From Pseudomonadota bacterium (GTDB lineage: Bacteria; Pseudomonadota; Gammaproteobacteria; Burkholderiales; Gallionellaceae): DNA of 64,000 nt. The translations under genes were made by a program, and so were the position numbers. The notes below the pieces were generated by a model, which saw nothing but the letters and a program-made list of their open reading frames with translations, made no database searches and had not been told where the DNA came from. The stretch spans positions 1 through 64,000 of the forward strand of contig JAJYYO010000008.1 in NCBI GenBank assembly GCA_021800795.1, given 5' to 3'. Positions 26,852-36,554 of the stretch are shown here, one piece after another (position 1 is the stretch's first letter; each line of letters starts with the position of its first letter).

Positions 26852-27148
26852 CTATTCCACGACCAAAATCTGTTTATCCCAATGGCTGTGCCTGCCTGAA
26901 GGGAAACTACGGCGTCCCGAAAAAGTCTCGTCCAATATCTGCAAATTTTGCATCGCAGATATTCTAAAACGCCGCCATTCCGGAATTATTCCGCTACTAC
27001 TGCTTCCACGTATCTGATAACCAAGTAATTGTCGTGCGCCTTCATTAATTCCATATATATGCGGTTCCACTATTCGAGTGTGTCCGCTGTATGTAAACGA
27101 AATTACTTTCTTTTCCTTGATTGCCGAGATAACTTGGCTCTCCATCAT
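26852..27148 (-). CDS. Small WYL-like domain protein
   Basis: About 98 residues. The pattern VISAIKEKKVISFTYSGHTR then IVEPHIYGINEGARQLLGYQ is the core of a WYL domain, a ligand-sensing fold common in regulators of defence loci. No helix-turn-helix is present, so it is a stand-alone sensor. The ATGATG start (27148 or 27145) overlaps the TGA stop of the SNF2 helicase, so the two are translationally coupled. The partner is therefore probably the helicase. Confidence 0.7.
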   Translation of the reverse strand: MMESQVISAIKEKKVISFTYSGHTRIVEPHIYGINEGARQLLGYQIRGSSSSGIIPEWRRFRISAMQNLQILDETFSGRRSFPSGRHSHWDKQILVVE

Positions 27149-30117
27149 GCGACTTCCCATTCACAGGCAAACAAAGGCAGCACAACCACTTGCTGCGACA
27201 ACTGCTTTTCAAGTTCATCAATTAGATTATCACGTCGGGACTGTATCTCATCCTGTCGCTGAAACAATTCCCGCCGCTTGCGATCCCGATTTGCTTCAAG
27301 GTCGCGCTGTTCCTTTTGCACTGCCAGTTTTTCAGCAAGGGTTGCAGCACCCTTGCTCCTGGTGCGTGCTTCCTTGATCTGGCGGTCGAGCTCCTTGATT
27401 TCCCGCTCCAGACCAATTTTCAAATCATCTGCCCACGAATCCAACTTCTCAGTTTCCTGCGCAAAAAAACTCAGATTGCGCGTTTCAAGGTTGCTCAGGA
27501 TACGCGATTTTTGCCTGCTTATTTCTGTTTCCAGTAACGCTGGGACGATCACGTTAGCAGCAGCAAAGTCTAGCTGATTGGCATTCAACAATGCGGCTTG
27601 CAGGCGCGGCAGAGCCTCCGCATGGCCTGGCATCATCAGCAAACGTTCAGTTATATCCTGATCATGGATATTGCCATCCGAATCTATCGCAGCTAGAAGC
27701 ATGTGCTCTTCTGACACGCCTAACGATAGAACCCTCAGCTTTTGTACCAGCAACACACCTGAGCTGCCGCGCATGCCTTCAATGACAGAAACCTTCGAAC
27801 CATAAGCGTCATAATCAAGTATTAACTTGCTAGGCTGCAATACCTGTCGCTGCGCCTGCTCAATCAACGACTGTGCCAACGGATGCGCCAAGCGGTAGAT
27901 GTGTGCCTCTTCGCTGCGGCGCGGTAGCTCATAACGACCCAGCGGGATTTGCCCTCCCTCTCCCCCAGCCCCTCCCCCGTCTGAGTGGGAGGGGAGAAAA
28001 GCAGGCAAACTGTTCAGGTTAAACCCAGTATCATCCTCGTCAAAATCGGCGTGACCATCCAATGCAGCGCGGGTAAATCGTATCAGCAACCGCTCAAGAC
28101 GACCCAGTGACGCGCGCGCATCCTGATTTCGCAAACGCAACCGTTCCTGCACATCTTCATCAAAGTTTTCAAGTAACGATTTGCGCGCATTGATCATCGC
28201 GTCGCTGATCTCACCCGCCAAATCCAACTGGAGTTGCTGAAATGCGGTATGAATCGCCTCAGGGTGGCGGCAGGTTTGATATATTTCGGCGATGCGACGC
28301 TCAAAATCTACGCCAGATTCAACTGCACCCAGCACTTCATCGCTGGCACCGAATACGCCATCAAAAAGCTGGAATTTCTGTGCCAGCAATTCGTAAACGC
28401 GCTTGTCGGCTTCATTGTCGCGATTCAAAAAATTCACGACAACGACATCGTGCTTCTGCCCATAACGATGGCATCGACCGATACGCTGTTCAATACGCTG
28501 CGGATTCCACGGCAAGTCATAGTTGATAACCATCGAGCAGAACTGAAGATTGATACCTTCCGCGCCTGCTTCGGTCGCGATCATAATCGAGCCTTGTTCA
28601 CGGAAGTAATCAACCAGTGCAGCTCTCGTGTCTGCCGAGCGAGATCCTGTTATCCGGTCTGTACCCTCATGGCGTTTCAACCATTCAGTGTAAATCTGAC
28701 GCGATCCCTGGTCGGTATTCGTTCCATTGAACAAAACGACACCGGGTGTGCCTGCACCAAACTCCGGCGTATTCGCGAGTAATTCCAGCAAATAGGATTG
28801 AGTGCGTCTGGATTCTGTAAAGATGATGGCTTTTTTGGCGGCACCCAATTCTTCCAGTTTTTTAAATGCTACCTTCAATGCTTGCAGCAGCGCCATTCCT
28901 TTGGCATTTTCTGTAATCGACACAGCCAAATTACGGAAGGATTCAAGTTCAGCGATTTCATCCTTTATCGCGCCAATCTCGCTTTGAGTCTTGGCAAGCG
29001 TGTTGTCTGGGACGCTAGCATCCATTTCATCGGTTAGCTCGTCCAGCGTCTCGAAATCCTGATCCAGCGCTTCGGCAAGATCAATACTTGCCGACTTATC
29101 ATCCAGCATCTGGGTAAGGCGCTTGATCAACGTCTCCAGTGCACCCGCGATGGCAAACGTGGAAGAAGCCAACAGCTTGCGCAGCACCAGCGTGATGAGT
29201 TGCCGCTGACTGTTCGGTAAAGCAAAAAGTGCATCACGTTGCAGGTACTCGGAAACATCGTTATACAGCCTAGTTTCATTGGGGCCGGGAATGAATTCCT
29301 GCAACAGGGGAATGCGCCGCGTATATTTCACGTAGGCTTCCACCTGGCGACGCAGCGTGCGTTTGCAGATCGGCTGGATGCGGCTCTTTAACGCATCGAA
29401 GCTGGCAGTATCTTTGAGCTGGCCGAACTGGGTCTTGAAGCTGTCCAGATCACCGAAAACCCGTTCATCGACAAAACTGACCAGTCCATATAGTTCCAGA
29501 AGCGAATTTTGTAGCGGCGTAGCGGTAAGCAAAACCTTAGGGGCGGTTAACAGCGCCTCACGCAATGTGTTCGCGGTCTTGTTTTCCGGCTTGTAAACAT
29601 TGCGCAGGCGGTGAGCTTCGTCGATTACCACCAAATCCCACGGTACAGATTGAACTTCACGGGCTTTGCCGGCAGCGAACTGGTATGAACAGATTAGCGC
29701 TGTCGCGGCTTCAAACGGGTTATTTATCCCATCCTTGATAGCTTGCTTATAGGACTTGGCTTCGAAAATGCCGGCAGCAATACCGAACTTGTCAGCCAGC
29801 TCCTGATGCCACTGTTTACGCAAGTTCGCTGGCACAATGATCAGAATGCGACGTTTCCGCTCTGCCCAACGCTGTGCAATCAGCAATCCTGCCTCGATGG
29901 TTTTTCCCAGCCCCACTTCGTCAGCCAGAATCACGCCCTTGGAAAGCGGGTTGCTCGTGGCGAACAGTGCCGCATCAATCTGGTGTGGATTCAAATCGAC
30001 CTGTGCATCCAGCAGAGCCCCAGCCATGCTGTCCATGGAATCGGATGCAGCCCGAAGGGTTAGCTGGTGTGCAAAATAAGCTGATTGGTGTGCGCTGTAT
30101 TGAGACGTGCTGGTCAT
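27145..30117 (-). CDS. SNF2-family helicase, defence-associated
   Basis: A 990-residue superfamily 2 ATPase of the SNF2/RapA-like group: VILADEVGLGKTIEAGLL (Walker A), VVIDEAHRLRN (motif II), LLTATPLQNSLLELYGL (motif III) and INYDLPWNPQRIEQRIGRCHRYGQ (motifs V-VI). The C-terminal 250 residues are coiled-coil rich (EREIKELDRQIKEARTRSKG). Such helicases accompany type III restriction systems and resemble DISARM DrmD. Residues about 702-722 (SHSDGGGAGGEGG and flanks) are encoded by an in-frame G/C-rich repeat. This is the first gene of the island, starting about 120 bases after the lpxB stop. Confidence 0.87.
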   Translation of the reverse strand: MTSTSQYSAHQSAYFAHQLTLRAASDSMDSMAGALLDAQVDLNPHQIDAALFATSNPLSKGVILADEVGLGKTIEAGLLIAQRWAERKRRILIIVPANLRKQWHQELADKFGIAAGIFEAKSYKQAIKDGINNPFEAATALICSYQFAAGKAREVQSVPWDLVVIDEAHRLRNVYKPENKTANTLREALLTAPKVLLTATPLQNSLLELYGLVSFVDERVFGDLDSFKTQFGQLKDTASFDALKSRIQPICKRTLRRQVEAYVKYTRRIPLLQEFIPGPNETRLYNDVSEYLQRDALFALPNSQRQLITLVLRKLLASSTFAIAGALETLIKRLTQMLDDKSASIDLAEALDQDFETLDELTDEMDASVPDNTLAKTQSEIGAIKDEIAELESFRNLAVSITENAKGMALLQALKVAFKKLEELGAAKKAIIFTESRRTQSYLLELLANTPEFGAGTPGVVLFNGTNTDQGSRQIYTEWLKRHEGTDRITGSRSADTRAALVDYFREQGSIMIATEAGAEGINLQFCSMVINYDLPWNPQRIEQRIGRCHRYGQKHDVVVVNFLNRDNEADKRVYELLAQKFQLFDGVFGASDEVLGAVESGVDFERRIAEIYQTCRHPEAIHTAFQQLQLDLAGEISDAMINARKSLLENFDEDVQERLRLRNQDARASLGRLERLLIRFTRAALDGHADFDEDDTGFNLNSLPAFLPSHSDGGGAGGEGGQIPLGRYELPRRSEEAHIYRLAHPLAQSLIEQAQRQVLQPSKLILDYDAYGSKVSVIEGMRGSSGVLLVQKLRVLSLGVSEEHMLLAAIDSDGNIHDQDITERLLMMPGHAEALPRLQAALLNANQLDFAAANVIVPALLETEISRQKSRILSNLETRNLSFFAQETEKLDSWADDLKIGLEREIKELDRQIKEARTRSKGAATLAEKLAVQKEQRDLEANRDRKRRELFQRQDEIQSRRDNLIDELEKQLSQQVVVLPLFACEWEVA
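27950..28005. repeat. C-rich dispersed repeat translated within the SNF2 helicase
   Basis: The plus strand reads CCCTCCCTCTCCCCCAGCCC and continues into a G-rich arm GAGTGGGAGGGGAG. This is the same type of repeat as in mod and beside the VIT gene. It is translated in frame into a Gly/Ser-rich linker between DTGFNLNSL and PLGRYELPRRS. Confidence 0.5.
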
Positions 30118-30238
30118 TATCTGCCGTTGATATGCGCTTTATACAATGCGTGAGAGTGTCGCATCAAAGCCTCTGCATGTCTATTGATAGCCCCAAAGCT
30201 GTTAGCTCACAAATCACTGCTGCGGCACTAAGGGGAAT

Positions 30239-31393
30239 TTATGCAGACGGCAGATACGGCAGGATGGCTGCTGCGGCCTTCTGCGCGGTGTTCTGCCGCA
30301 AGGTTTTATGCAATTCATCAAAGGTTGCTTCGAGCTCTGCCACCGCATCCTGATCGTTCAGCAAATTGAGCAGCGCCTGTGCCAGATTTTCCGGCGTCGC
30401 ATCCGTTTGCATCAGTTCGGGCACGACAAAACGGCCGCACAAAATATTGGGCAGGCCGAAATAGGGAAGATAGCTTTTGCGCTTCATCATCCGCCAGGTC
30501 AGCTTATTCAGGCGATAGGTAATGACCATGGGCCGTTTGAGCAAGGCGCATTCAAGCGTCGCCGTGCCGGACGCGACCAGCACCATATCGGCTGCGATCA
30601 TCGCGTCCTGTGCATGACCGAACAACAGAAAAAAAGGCAATTCCTCCGCCTTGCAGTCGTAAACAGCCTGCTCGAAGATTGTTCGCGTTTCACGGCTCAC
30701 CAGCGGCACCAGAAAACGCGCATCCGGTACTTCCTGCAGGATCAGCCTGGCCGTTTCAATATACAGCGCGGCAAGCTGCCTGACCTCGGACTGACGACTG
30801 CCGGGCAGAAAGGCAAAAACCTTCACCTGCAGCGGAATGCGCATCGTCTCGCGCATCCGGTCACGATCGGGCCTCTGGGGCAACAGGTCGGCTAACGGAT
30901 GCCCGACATAATCGACCGGCACCCCTGCATCCCGGTAAATTTTCGGCTCGTGCGGAAACAGCGCGAGCATGCGAGTCACGGCCCGCTTGATCTTCCTGAT
31001 GCGTTCGCCGCGCCACGCCCATATCGACGGGCTGACGAAATGAATGGCAGGAATGCCATGCCGCTTGAGTGCCAGTTCCAGATCGAAATTGAAGTCGGGC
31101 GCATCCACTCCGATAAACAAGGCCGGGGGGTTATCTAAAAAATACCTGCGCAGTTTGCGGCGGATACCGGTGATTTCCCGATAATGGCGCAGCACCTCGA
31201 TGTAGCCGAATACCGCCAGTTTTTCCATGGGGAACAGCACCTGCATGCCGGCCGACTGCATTTTTGGACCACCGATACCTACAAACTCGACTTCCGGCCG
31301 GACAGCCCTGATCGCCGCCATCAGATGACTGGCGAGCGCATCGCCCGATGCTTCGCCCGCGACTATGCCGATTACAATTTTTTTCTGAACCAT
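30239..31393 (-). CDS. lpxB: Lipid-A-disaccharide synthase
   Basis: A 384-residue glycosyltransferase family 19 enzyme that joins UDP-2,3-diacylglucosamine and lipid X to the tetraacyl disaccharide of lipid A, on the inner face of the inner membrane. GIVAGEASGDALASHLM at the N-terminus and the C-terminal SGTATLECALLKRPMVITYR are family signatures. It is the last gene of the lpxD-fabZ-lpxA-lpxB run, 11 bases after lpxA. Its usual downstream neighbour rnhB is now about 14.7 kb away. Confidence 0.96.
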   Translation of the reverse strand: MVQKKIVIGIVAGEASGDALASHLMAAIRAVRPEVEFVGIGGPKMQSAGMQVLFPMEKLAVFGYIEVLRHYREITGIRRKLRRYFLDNPPALFIGVDAPDFNFDLELALKRHGIPAIHFVSPSIWAWRGERIRKIKRAVTRMLALFPHEPKIYRDAGVPVDYVGHPLADLLPQRPDRDRMRETMRIPLQVKVFAFLPGSRQSEVRQLAALYIETARLILQEVPDARFLVPLVSRETRTIFEQAVYDCKAEELPFFLLFGHAQDAMIAADMVLVASGTATLECALLKRPMVITYRLNKLTWRMMKRKSYLPYFGLPNILCGRFVVPELMQTDATPENLAQALLNLLNDQDAVAELEATFDELHKTLRQNTAQKAAAAILPYLPSA

Positions 31394-31404
31394 GTAAGAG
31401 CCTG

Positions 31405-32175
31405 TCAGCGAACGATGCCGCGTTCCGAATTAGCCAGAAAATCGGCCAGCGGCTGTAACTCGGCATGCTCTGCGAGTTGCTGCCCGATGGCGGCTTTGGC
31501 GTCATTCAGGCTTAATCCGGATTTATACAGTGTCTTGTAGGCGCGCTTGATCGCCATGATGGATGCACTGGAATAGCCGCGCCGCTTCAGCCCTTCCGAA
31601 TTGATGCCATGCGGCGCGGCGGGGTTGCCGGATACCAGCATATAGGTCGGCACGTCCTGCAACAGAATGGTGCCCATGCCGGTGATGATGTGCGCGCCGA
31701 TGCGGACGAACTGATGCACCACGGTAAAACCGCCCAGAATCGCGTAATCGCCGACTTCGACGTGACCAGCCAGTTGCGCATTGTTTGCAAAGATGGTGTG
31801 ATTTCCGATCCGGCAATCGTGCGCCAGATGCACATAAGCCATGATCCAGTTGTGATTGCCCAGGCGCGTCACGCCGACATCCTGGGCAGTCCCCAGGTTG
31901 AAGGTGCAGAATTCCCGGATGGTGTTGTGATCGCCGATTTCAAGGCGCGTCGGTTCGTTCGCATATTTTTTGTCCTGCGGTATTTCACCCAGCGAACAGA
32001 ACTGAAAAATACGATTGTGCTCGCCGATGCGCGTATGGCCGTTAATGACCACATGCGGACCTATAACCGTACCCGTGCCGATCTCGACATGCTCACCGAT
32101 GATCGAATACGCACCCACCTCCACATCGGCGGCGAGTCTGGCGTCCGGATGAACTATAGCGGTTGTGTGTATCAT
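31405..32175 (-). CDS. lpxA: UDP-N-acetylglucosamine acyltransferase
   Basis: A 256-residue left-handed beta-helix acyltransferase that puts 3-hydroxyacyl chains on UDP-GlcNAc, the first step of lipid A. Hexapeptide repeats run from [14 protein letters not shown]; the catalytic His is in [14 protein letters not shown]. The ATG at 32175 is chosen because it makes the usual ATGA overlap with the fabZ stop and gives the normal N-terminus; an ATG at 32199 lies inside fabZ. Normal length. Confidence 0.96.
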   Translation of the reverse strand: MIHTTAIVHPDARLAADVEVGAYSIIGEHVEIGTGTVIGPHVVINGHTRIGEHNRIFQFCSLGEIPQDKKYANEPTRLEIGDHNTIREFCTFNLGTAQDVGVTRLGNHNWIMAYVHLAHDCRIGNHTIFANNAQLAGHVEVGDYAILGGFTVVHQFVRIGAHIITGMGTILLQDVPTYMLVSGNPAAPHGINSEGLKRRGYSSASIMAIKRAYKTLYKSGLSLNDAKAAIGQQLAEHAELQPLADFLANSERGIVR

Positions 32176-32669
32176 CAGGCCACCGATTTGACCGTGCACA
32201 TCAATTCGGCTTCCGCGGTCAGTTGTCCGTCCACTTCGGCCCGCGCCTTGAATTTGAATACGCCGCGCATGCTGCGGGTCAGTTCCACCTTGATGATCAA
32301 CTGATCGCCGGGCGTCACCGGGCGCTTGAAACGCGCACCGTCGATCCCCGCGAAATAATACACCGACTTTTCATCGGGCCGGCTGGGCATGGTCTGAAAC
32401 GACAGCAAGGCGGCCACTTGCGCCATCGCCTCGATGATCAGCACACCGGGCATCACGGGGTGGTGCGGATAGTGTCCGGGAAAGAACGGCTCGTTGATGG
32501 TGACATTTTTCAGTGCGACGATGCTTTTTCCCGGCTCGATCGACAGCACCCTGTCCACCAGCAAAAACGGATAGCGGTGCGGCAAACTTTCAAGGATCGC
32601 GTGTATATCCATCGCGTGCCCTGTCTGCACAGGCAGGCCGGGAGAAATATTTTCGTCTTGCGTACTCAT
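32175..32669 (-). CDS. fabZ: 3-hydroxyacyl-[acyl-carrier-protein] dehydratase
   Basis: A 164-residue hot-dog fold dehydratase of fatty acid elongation. [14 protein letters not shown] and the active-site segment [20 protein letters not shown] (His and Glu) are diagnostic. The start at 32669 has an AAGG site; the 19 residues before MDIHAIL are extra compared with most relatives, so a start at 32612 is possible. Embedded between lpxD and lpxA, as usual. Confidence 0.96.
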   Translation of the reverse strand: MSTQDENISPGLPVQTGHAMDIHAILESLPHRYPFLLVDRVLSIEPGKSIVALKNVTINEPFFPGHYPHHPVMPGVLIIEAMAQVAALLSFQTMPSRPDEKSVYYFAGIDGARFKRPVTPGDQLIIKVELTRSMRGVFKFKARAEVDGQLTAEAELMCTVKSVA

Positions 32670-32673
32670 TTCA

Positions 32674-33702
32674 TTACCTTTCTACAGTTTTCAACAACGC
32701 CTGTTCCAGCGTTTTGATGCGTTTCGCCATTTCATCAAGATGACGCAGATGCACGGCATTTTTCCGCCACTCCTCCGTTTTTCCGAAGGGGAAAATGGCT
32801 GCATAAGAACCTGCCTCACGTATCGATTTTCCAATCAGGGTAAACGATGCAATCACCACACCATCGGCGATTTTCAAATGCCCCAATATTCCTGCACTGC
32901 CGCCGATCTGACAGTATTTCCCTATCGTCGTGCTGCCGGCAATTCCGACGCATCCGGCAATCACGGTATGCGCGCCGATACGCACGTTGTGTGCAATCTG
33001 AATCTGATTGTCCAGTTTCACGCCATCCTCGATCACCGTGTCATCCAGCGCACCCCGGTCTATGGTGGTATTGGCGCCGATTTCGACGTCATTTCCTATC
33101 ACAACGCGTCCGATCTGCGGAATCTTGATCCAGCGTCCTTCATCCATCGCGAAGCCGAAACCGTCGGCGCCGATCACCGCACCGGAATGGGCGATCAGAT
33201 GATCGCCTATCATACAATCGTGATAAATCACCACGCGCGGATACAGACGCACATGACGACCGATCATCACGTTGTCGCCTATAAAACAGCCCTCGCCGAT
33301 GACCGAATGCGCGCCTATCACGGCGCCACTGCCCACCACTGCCGTCGCTAAAACACTGGCAGTCGGATCGATCAGCGCACCCTCTCCTACGACGGCGGTT
33401 GGATGCACGCCCGGTTTGATCTCAGGTGCAGGGTTGAGCATTGCCGACACTCTGGCAAAATAGGCATAAGGATTTTGTGTGACAATACGCGGCAAATCGG
33501 TCGCCTGTGCGTCGGCCTCGGCCACAATCACGGCCCCTGCCCGGGTGCGCGTCAGTTCTGCCCGATACTTGCTGTTAGTCAAAAAACTGATCTGAGCGGG
33601 TTGCGCCAGTTCCAGCGTGGCAATCTGGCCTATCCTTACTTGCGCATCACCCAAAACACGCCCGCCAAACCGCTCCGCAATCTCAGCTAAAGTGTAGTAC
33701 AT
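32674..33702 (-). CDS. lpxD: UDP-3-O-(3-hydroxyacyl)glucosamine N-acyltransferase
   Basis: A 342-residue lipid A enzyme adding the N-linked 3-hydroxyacyl chain. An N-terminal uridine-binding domain ([15 protein letters not shown]) is followed by hexapeptide repeats forming a beta-helix with catalytic [13 protein letters not shown], and a C-terminal helix ([17 protein letters not shown]). Nine bases separate it from the skp stop codon side; fabZ follows four bases after its stop. Confidence 0.96.
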   Translation of the reverse strand: MYYTLAEIAERFGGRVLGDAQVRIGQIATLELAQPAQISFLTNSKYRAELTRTRAGAVIVAEADAQATDLPRIVTQNPYAYFARVSAMLNPAPEIKPGVHPTAVVGEGALIDPTASVLATAVVGSGAVIGAHSVIGEGCFIGDNVMIGRHVRLYPRVVIYHDCMIGDHLIAHSGAVIGADGFGFAMDEGRWIKIPQIGRVVIGNDVEIGANTTIDRGALDDTVIEDGVKLDNQIQIAHNVRIGAHTVIAGCVGIAGSTTIGKYCQIGGSAGILGHLKIADGVVIASFTLIGKSIREAGSYAAIFPFGKTEEWRKNAVHLRHLDEMAKRIKTLEQALLKTVER

Positions 33703-33711
33703 GACAGCGCC

Positions 33712-34218
33712 TTACTTGCTGTCTGGCTTGTCGACGGCGAGACTCTTGATCACCTTATCGGTAATATCAATCTTGGGATTGCGATAGACCGCCTCCTGCA
33801 AAATCAGATCGTACTTTTCAGACTCGGCAATGGCCTGAATCGCCTTATTGGCGCGTTCGAGCACCACCGCCAGCTCTTCGTTCTTGCGCAGACTCAAGTC
33901 CTCCCTGAATTCGCGCTGCATGCGTTGCAGATTGACGTTCAGCGCATTCAGTTCGCGTTCCTTGCTGCGCCTGTCCGCCTCACTCAAGCTGCCTGAATCC
34001 TTATCCAGCAGGAGCTGCAAATCCTTGGCCTGCTTCATGTTTTTCTTGATCTCCTGATCTCGCCCGGAAAATTCCTTCTCGATCTTTTTCTCGGCTTTCA
34101 TCGCGGGAACTGATTCGCGCAAGACACGTTCGGTATCCACCACCCCTACTTTAAAATCCCCGGCCAGCGCAGAACCCGCACACAGCAGCGCAGCTAACAG
34201 TACTATTCTCATCTTCAT
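33712..34218 (-). CDS. skp: OmpH/Skp family periplasmic chaperone
   Basis: About 168 residues. A signal peptide (MKMRIVLLAALLCAGSALA) leads into VGVVDTERVLRESVPAMKA and a long coiled coil rich in Lys/Glu, the tentacle of the trimeric Skp chaperone that holds unfolded outer membrane proteins. The start at 34218 has GGAGG eight bases upstream; ATGs at 34245 and 34236 would add residues that break the signal peptide. It follows bamA and precedes lpxD, the usual order. Confidence 0.92.
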   Translation of the reverse strand: MKMRIVLLAALLCAGSALAGDFKVGVVDTERVLRESVPAMKAEKKIEKEFSGRDQEIKKNMKQAKDLQLLLDKDSGSLSEADRRSKERELNALNVNLQRMQREFREDLSLRKNEELAVVLERANKAIQAIAESEKYDLILQEAVYRNPKIDITDKVIKSLAVDKPDSK

Positions 34219-34274
34219 CACACTTGCCTCCATTATCATAGCCACCTGGCAAATCGCTTAACCCGCTGCCGGCA

Positions 34275-36548
34275 TCAGAACATCGAACCCATGGTGAACT
34301 GGAACGCTTGCAACATATCTCCGGGTTTCGCATTCAGCGGTTTGGCGAAGCTGAGCTTCAGCGGTCCCATCGGAGATATCCAGGTCACTGCAACACCCGT
34401 TGTCACCCGCACGCCCGCAACACCGGGCAAATCGCCCGGACCCGTGACGATACCTGAATCGAAGAAGCCGCTCAAACGCACCGACTTGTCCTTGACGCCA
34501 GGCATCGGCGTCATCAATTCCATACTCGCAATCGCACGGCGCGTACCACCCAGCGGCAAAGCGGTTGAGTCCTGCGGTCCCAACGAGTTGATCTGGTAAC
34601 CGCGCACCGAACCGACACCACCCGCATAAAAATTCTTGAAGAACGGAAGCGACTTGCCGGAGTAACCGCCACCGACACCAAGTTGACCATTGGTCATCAG
34701 CGTCCAGTTGGCACTCATCGGATAAAACCACTGATTGTCGTAATTCAGCTTGTAATAACGCATATCCAACACTGGCAAGGCAAATTCCGTATACGCGTGT
34801 TGCACCATGCCTTCCGTAGTGTAGATCGCACTGTCGCGGGTGTCGCTGCCCCAGCCCAGCGTTCCCAGCATCGTCGAGTTCGTGTTACCGAACGTGTTGA
34901 CGTAGTCCATATAACGCACCGGACTGAATGCCGTCAGACCGATGTTGGTCTGCTCCACCGATAAACCAAAACTGATGCTCTGGTCTTCGCTGATCGGCAC
35001 ACCAAATTGCATCCCTGCACCCACGGTAGAAGACGTATATTGGCTGATCGCAATGGTAGTTGTATTGGTCGCATTCTTGTAAACGGAGAAACCGCGACTG
35101 ATACCCTCATCGGTATAATAGGGATTGGTATAAGACACCGAAATATTCTGGTTGATCTTGCTGGTATTAAGCTGGGTAGCCAGGGTATTCCCGCTGCCGA
35201 ACAGATTCGTTTGCGAAACCCCGCCCGTCAAAACCAGTCCTTCGCCACTATTGATACCGGCGCCGACGGTGAAACTTCCTGTAGACATTTCCTTCACCGC
35301 CACATTGACGTCCATCTGGTCGGCTGCCCCCGCCACCGCAGGTGTTTCGACATTGACCTCGGAGAAATAAGCCAGACGGTCAACACGTTGTTTGGATTTT
35401 TTGATTTTGTTCACATCAAACCAGGAGCTTTCTATCTGACGGAATTCACGGCGTATCACCTCATCGCGCGTCTTGGTATTCCCTGTGACATTGATGTGGC
35501 GTATATAGGCGCGCTTACCGGGATCAACCACAAAATTGAAAGCCACTTCATGCTTTTCCTTGTCGACTTCCGGGATTGCGTTGACATTGGCAAACGCATA
35601 ACCATCGGCCGCCAGGCGTTCGCCCACCAGCTTGCTGGTTTCCGTCAGTTCCTTGCGGGAGAAAGCATCGTTCGGCTTAACCAGAATGAGTTTGTCAATC
35701 TCAGGCTTGGGAATCAGGGTGTTACCCGTGACAGTCACATTTGAAACGGTATATTTATCGCCTTCGGTCAAGTTGACGGTGATATAAATATCCTTCTTGT
35801 CCGGCGTAATGGAAATCTGCGTCGAATTGATATTGAATTCCAGATAACCATTGTCCATATAGTACGAGCGCAAGGTTTCCAGGTCGGCGGAGAGCTTTTG
35901 TTTTGAATACTGATCGTTCTTGCTGATCCAGCTCAGCCAGTCAGGCGTGCTGAGTTTCATTAAATCCAGCAGGTCCGCTTCCTTGTAAGCCTTATTGCCG
36001 ATAATGTTGATCTGCTTGATCTTGGAGACTTCTCCTTCAACGACATTGAACACGATGCTCACCCGATTGCGCTCCAGTTCGGTCACTTTGGTGGTGATCG
36101 TCACCCCATACTTGCCGCGCGCCACATATTGACGTTTCAAATCCTGCACGGCCTTATCCAGCGCGCCCTTATCGAAAATACGCGCCTCGGCAAGGCCTGC
36201 ATATTTCATGTTTTCCTTGAGCTGATCCTTGGGGAAATCCTTGACGCCATTGACCACAATGCTGGCAATCGAGGGGCGCTCACGCACCAGCACAACCAAC
36301 ACACCCTGCTCGACTTCGAGGCGTACATCCTTGAAAAACCCCGTCCCATACAAGGCGTGGATAGCAACTTCGGCCTGCTCGTCGTTCATCGTATCGCCCA
36401 CCTTGACCGGCAGATAACTGAACACCGTGCCCGCCTCGGTACGCTGTATGCCTTCTACGCGTATATCCTTGACGGTAAACGGAGTGATCGCCCAGGCGGG
36501 CGACATGAATAACAGCGAAATAATTCCTGCAAGTTTTGTTTTGTTCAT
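34275..36548 (-). CDS. bamA: Outer membrane protein assembly factor BamA
   Basis: A 757-residue Omp85 protein, the core of the BAM complex. After a signal peptide (LAGIISLLFMSPAWA) come five POTRA domains (about residues 22-420; the first opens with FTVKDIRVEGIQR) and a 16-strand barrel. The barrel shows the conserved VRGYQ lock motif in loop 6 (SVRGYQINSLGP) and the C-terminal QFTMGSMF signature with terminal Phe. Six bases separate it from rseP upstream. Confidence 0.97.
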   Translation of the reverse strand: MNKTKLAGIISLLFMSPAWAITPFTVKDIRVEGIQRTEAGTVFSYLPVKVGDTMNDEQAEVAIHALYGTGFFKDVRLEVEQGVLVVLVRERPSIASIVVNGVKDFPKDQLKENMKYAGLAEARIFDKGALDKAVQDLKRQYVARGKYGVTITTKVTELERNRVSIVFNVVEGEVSKIKQINIIGNKAYKEADLLDLMKLSTPDWLSWISKNDQYSKQKLSADLETLRSYYMDNGYLEFNINSTQISITPDKKDIYITVNLTEGDKYTVSNVTVTGNTLIPKPEIDKLILVKPNDAFSRKELTETSKLVGERLAADGYAFANVNAIPEVDKEKHEVAFNFVVDPGKRAYIRHINVTGNTKTRDEVIRREFRQIESSWFDVNKIKKSKQRVDRLAYFSEVNVETPAVAGAADQMDVNVAVKEMSTGSFTVGAGINSGEGLVLTGGVSQTNLFGSGNTLATQLNTSKINQNISVSYTNPYYTDEGISRGFSVYKNATNTTTIAISQYTSSTVGAGMQFGVPISEDQSISFGLSVEQTNIGLTAFSPVRYMDYVNTFGNTNSTMLGTLGWGSDTRDSAIYTTEGMVQHAYTEFALPVLDMRYYKLNYDNQWFYPMSANWTLMTNGQLGVGGGYSGKSLPFFKNFYAGGVGSVRGYQINSLGPQDSTALPLGGTRRAIASMELMTPMPGVKDKSVRLSGFFDSGIVTGPGDLPGVAGVRVTTGVAVTWISPMGPLKLSFAKPLNAKPGDMLQAFQFTMGSMF

Positions 36549-36554
36549 TTATTA

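Noticed and set aside
31385-31415. AGAGCCTGTCAGCG near the lpxA-lpxB junction as a MITE end
   Set aside because: Only about ten bases match the element end and no partner end was found nearby.
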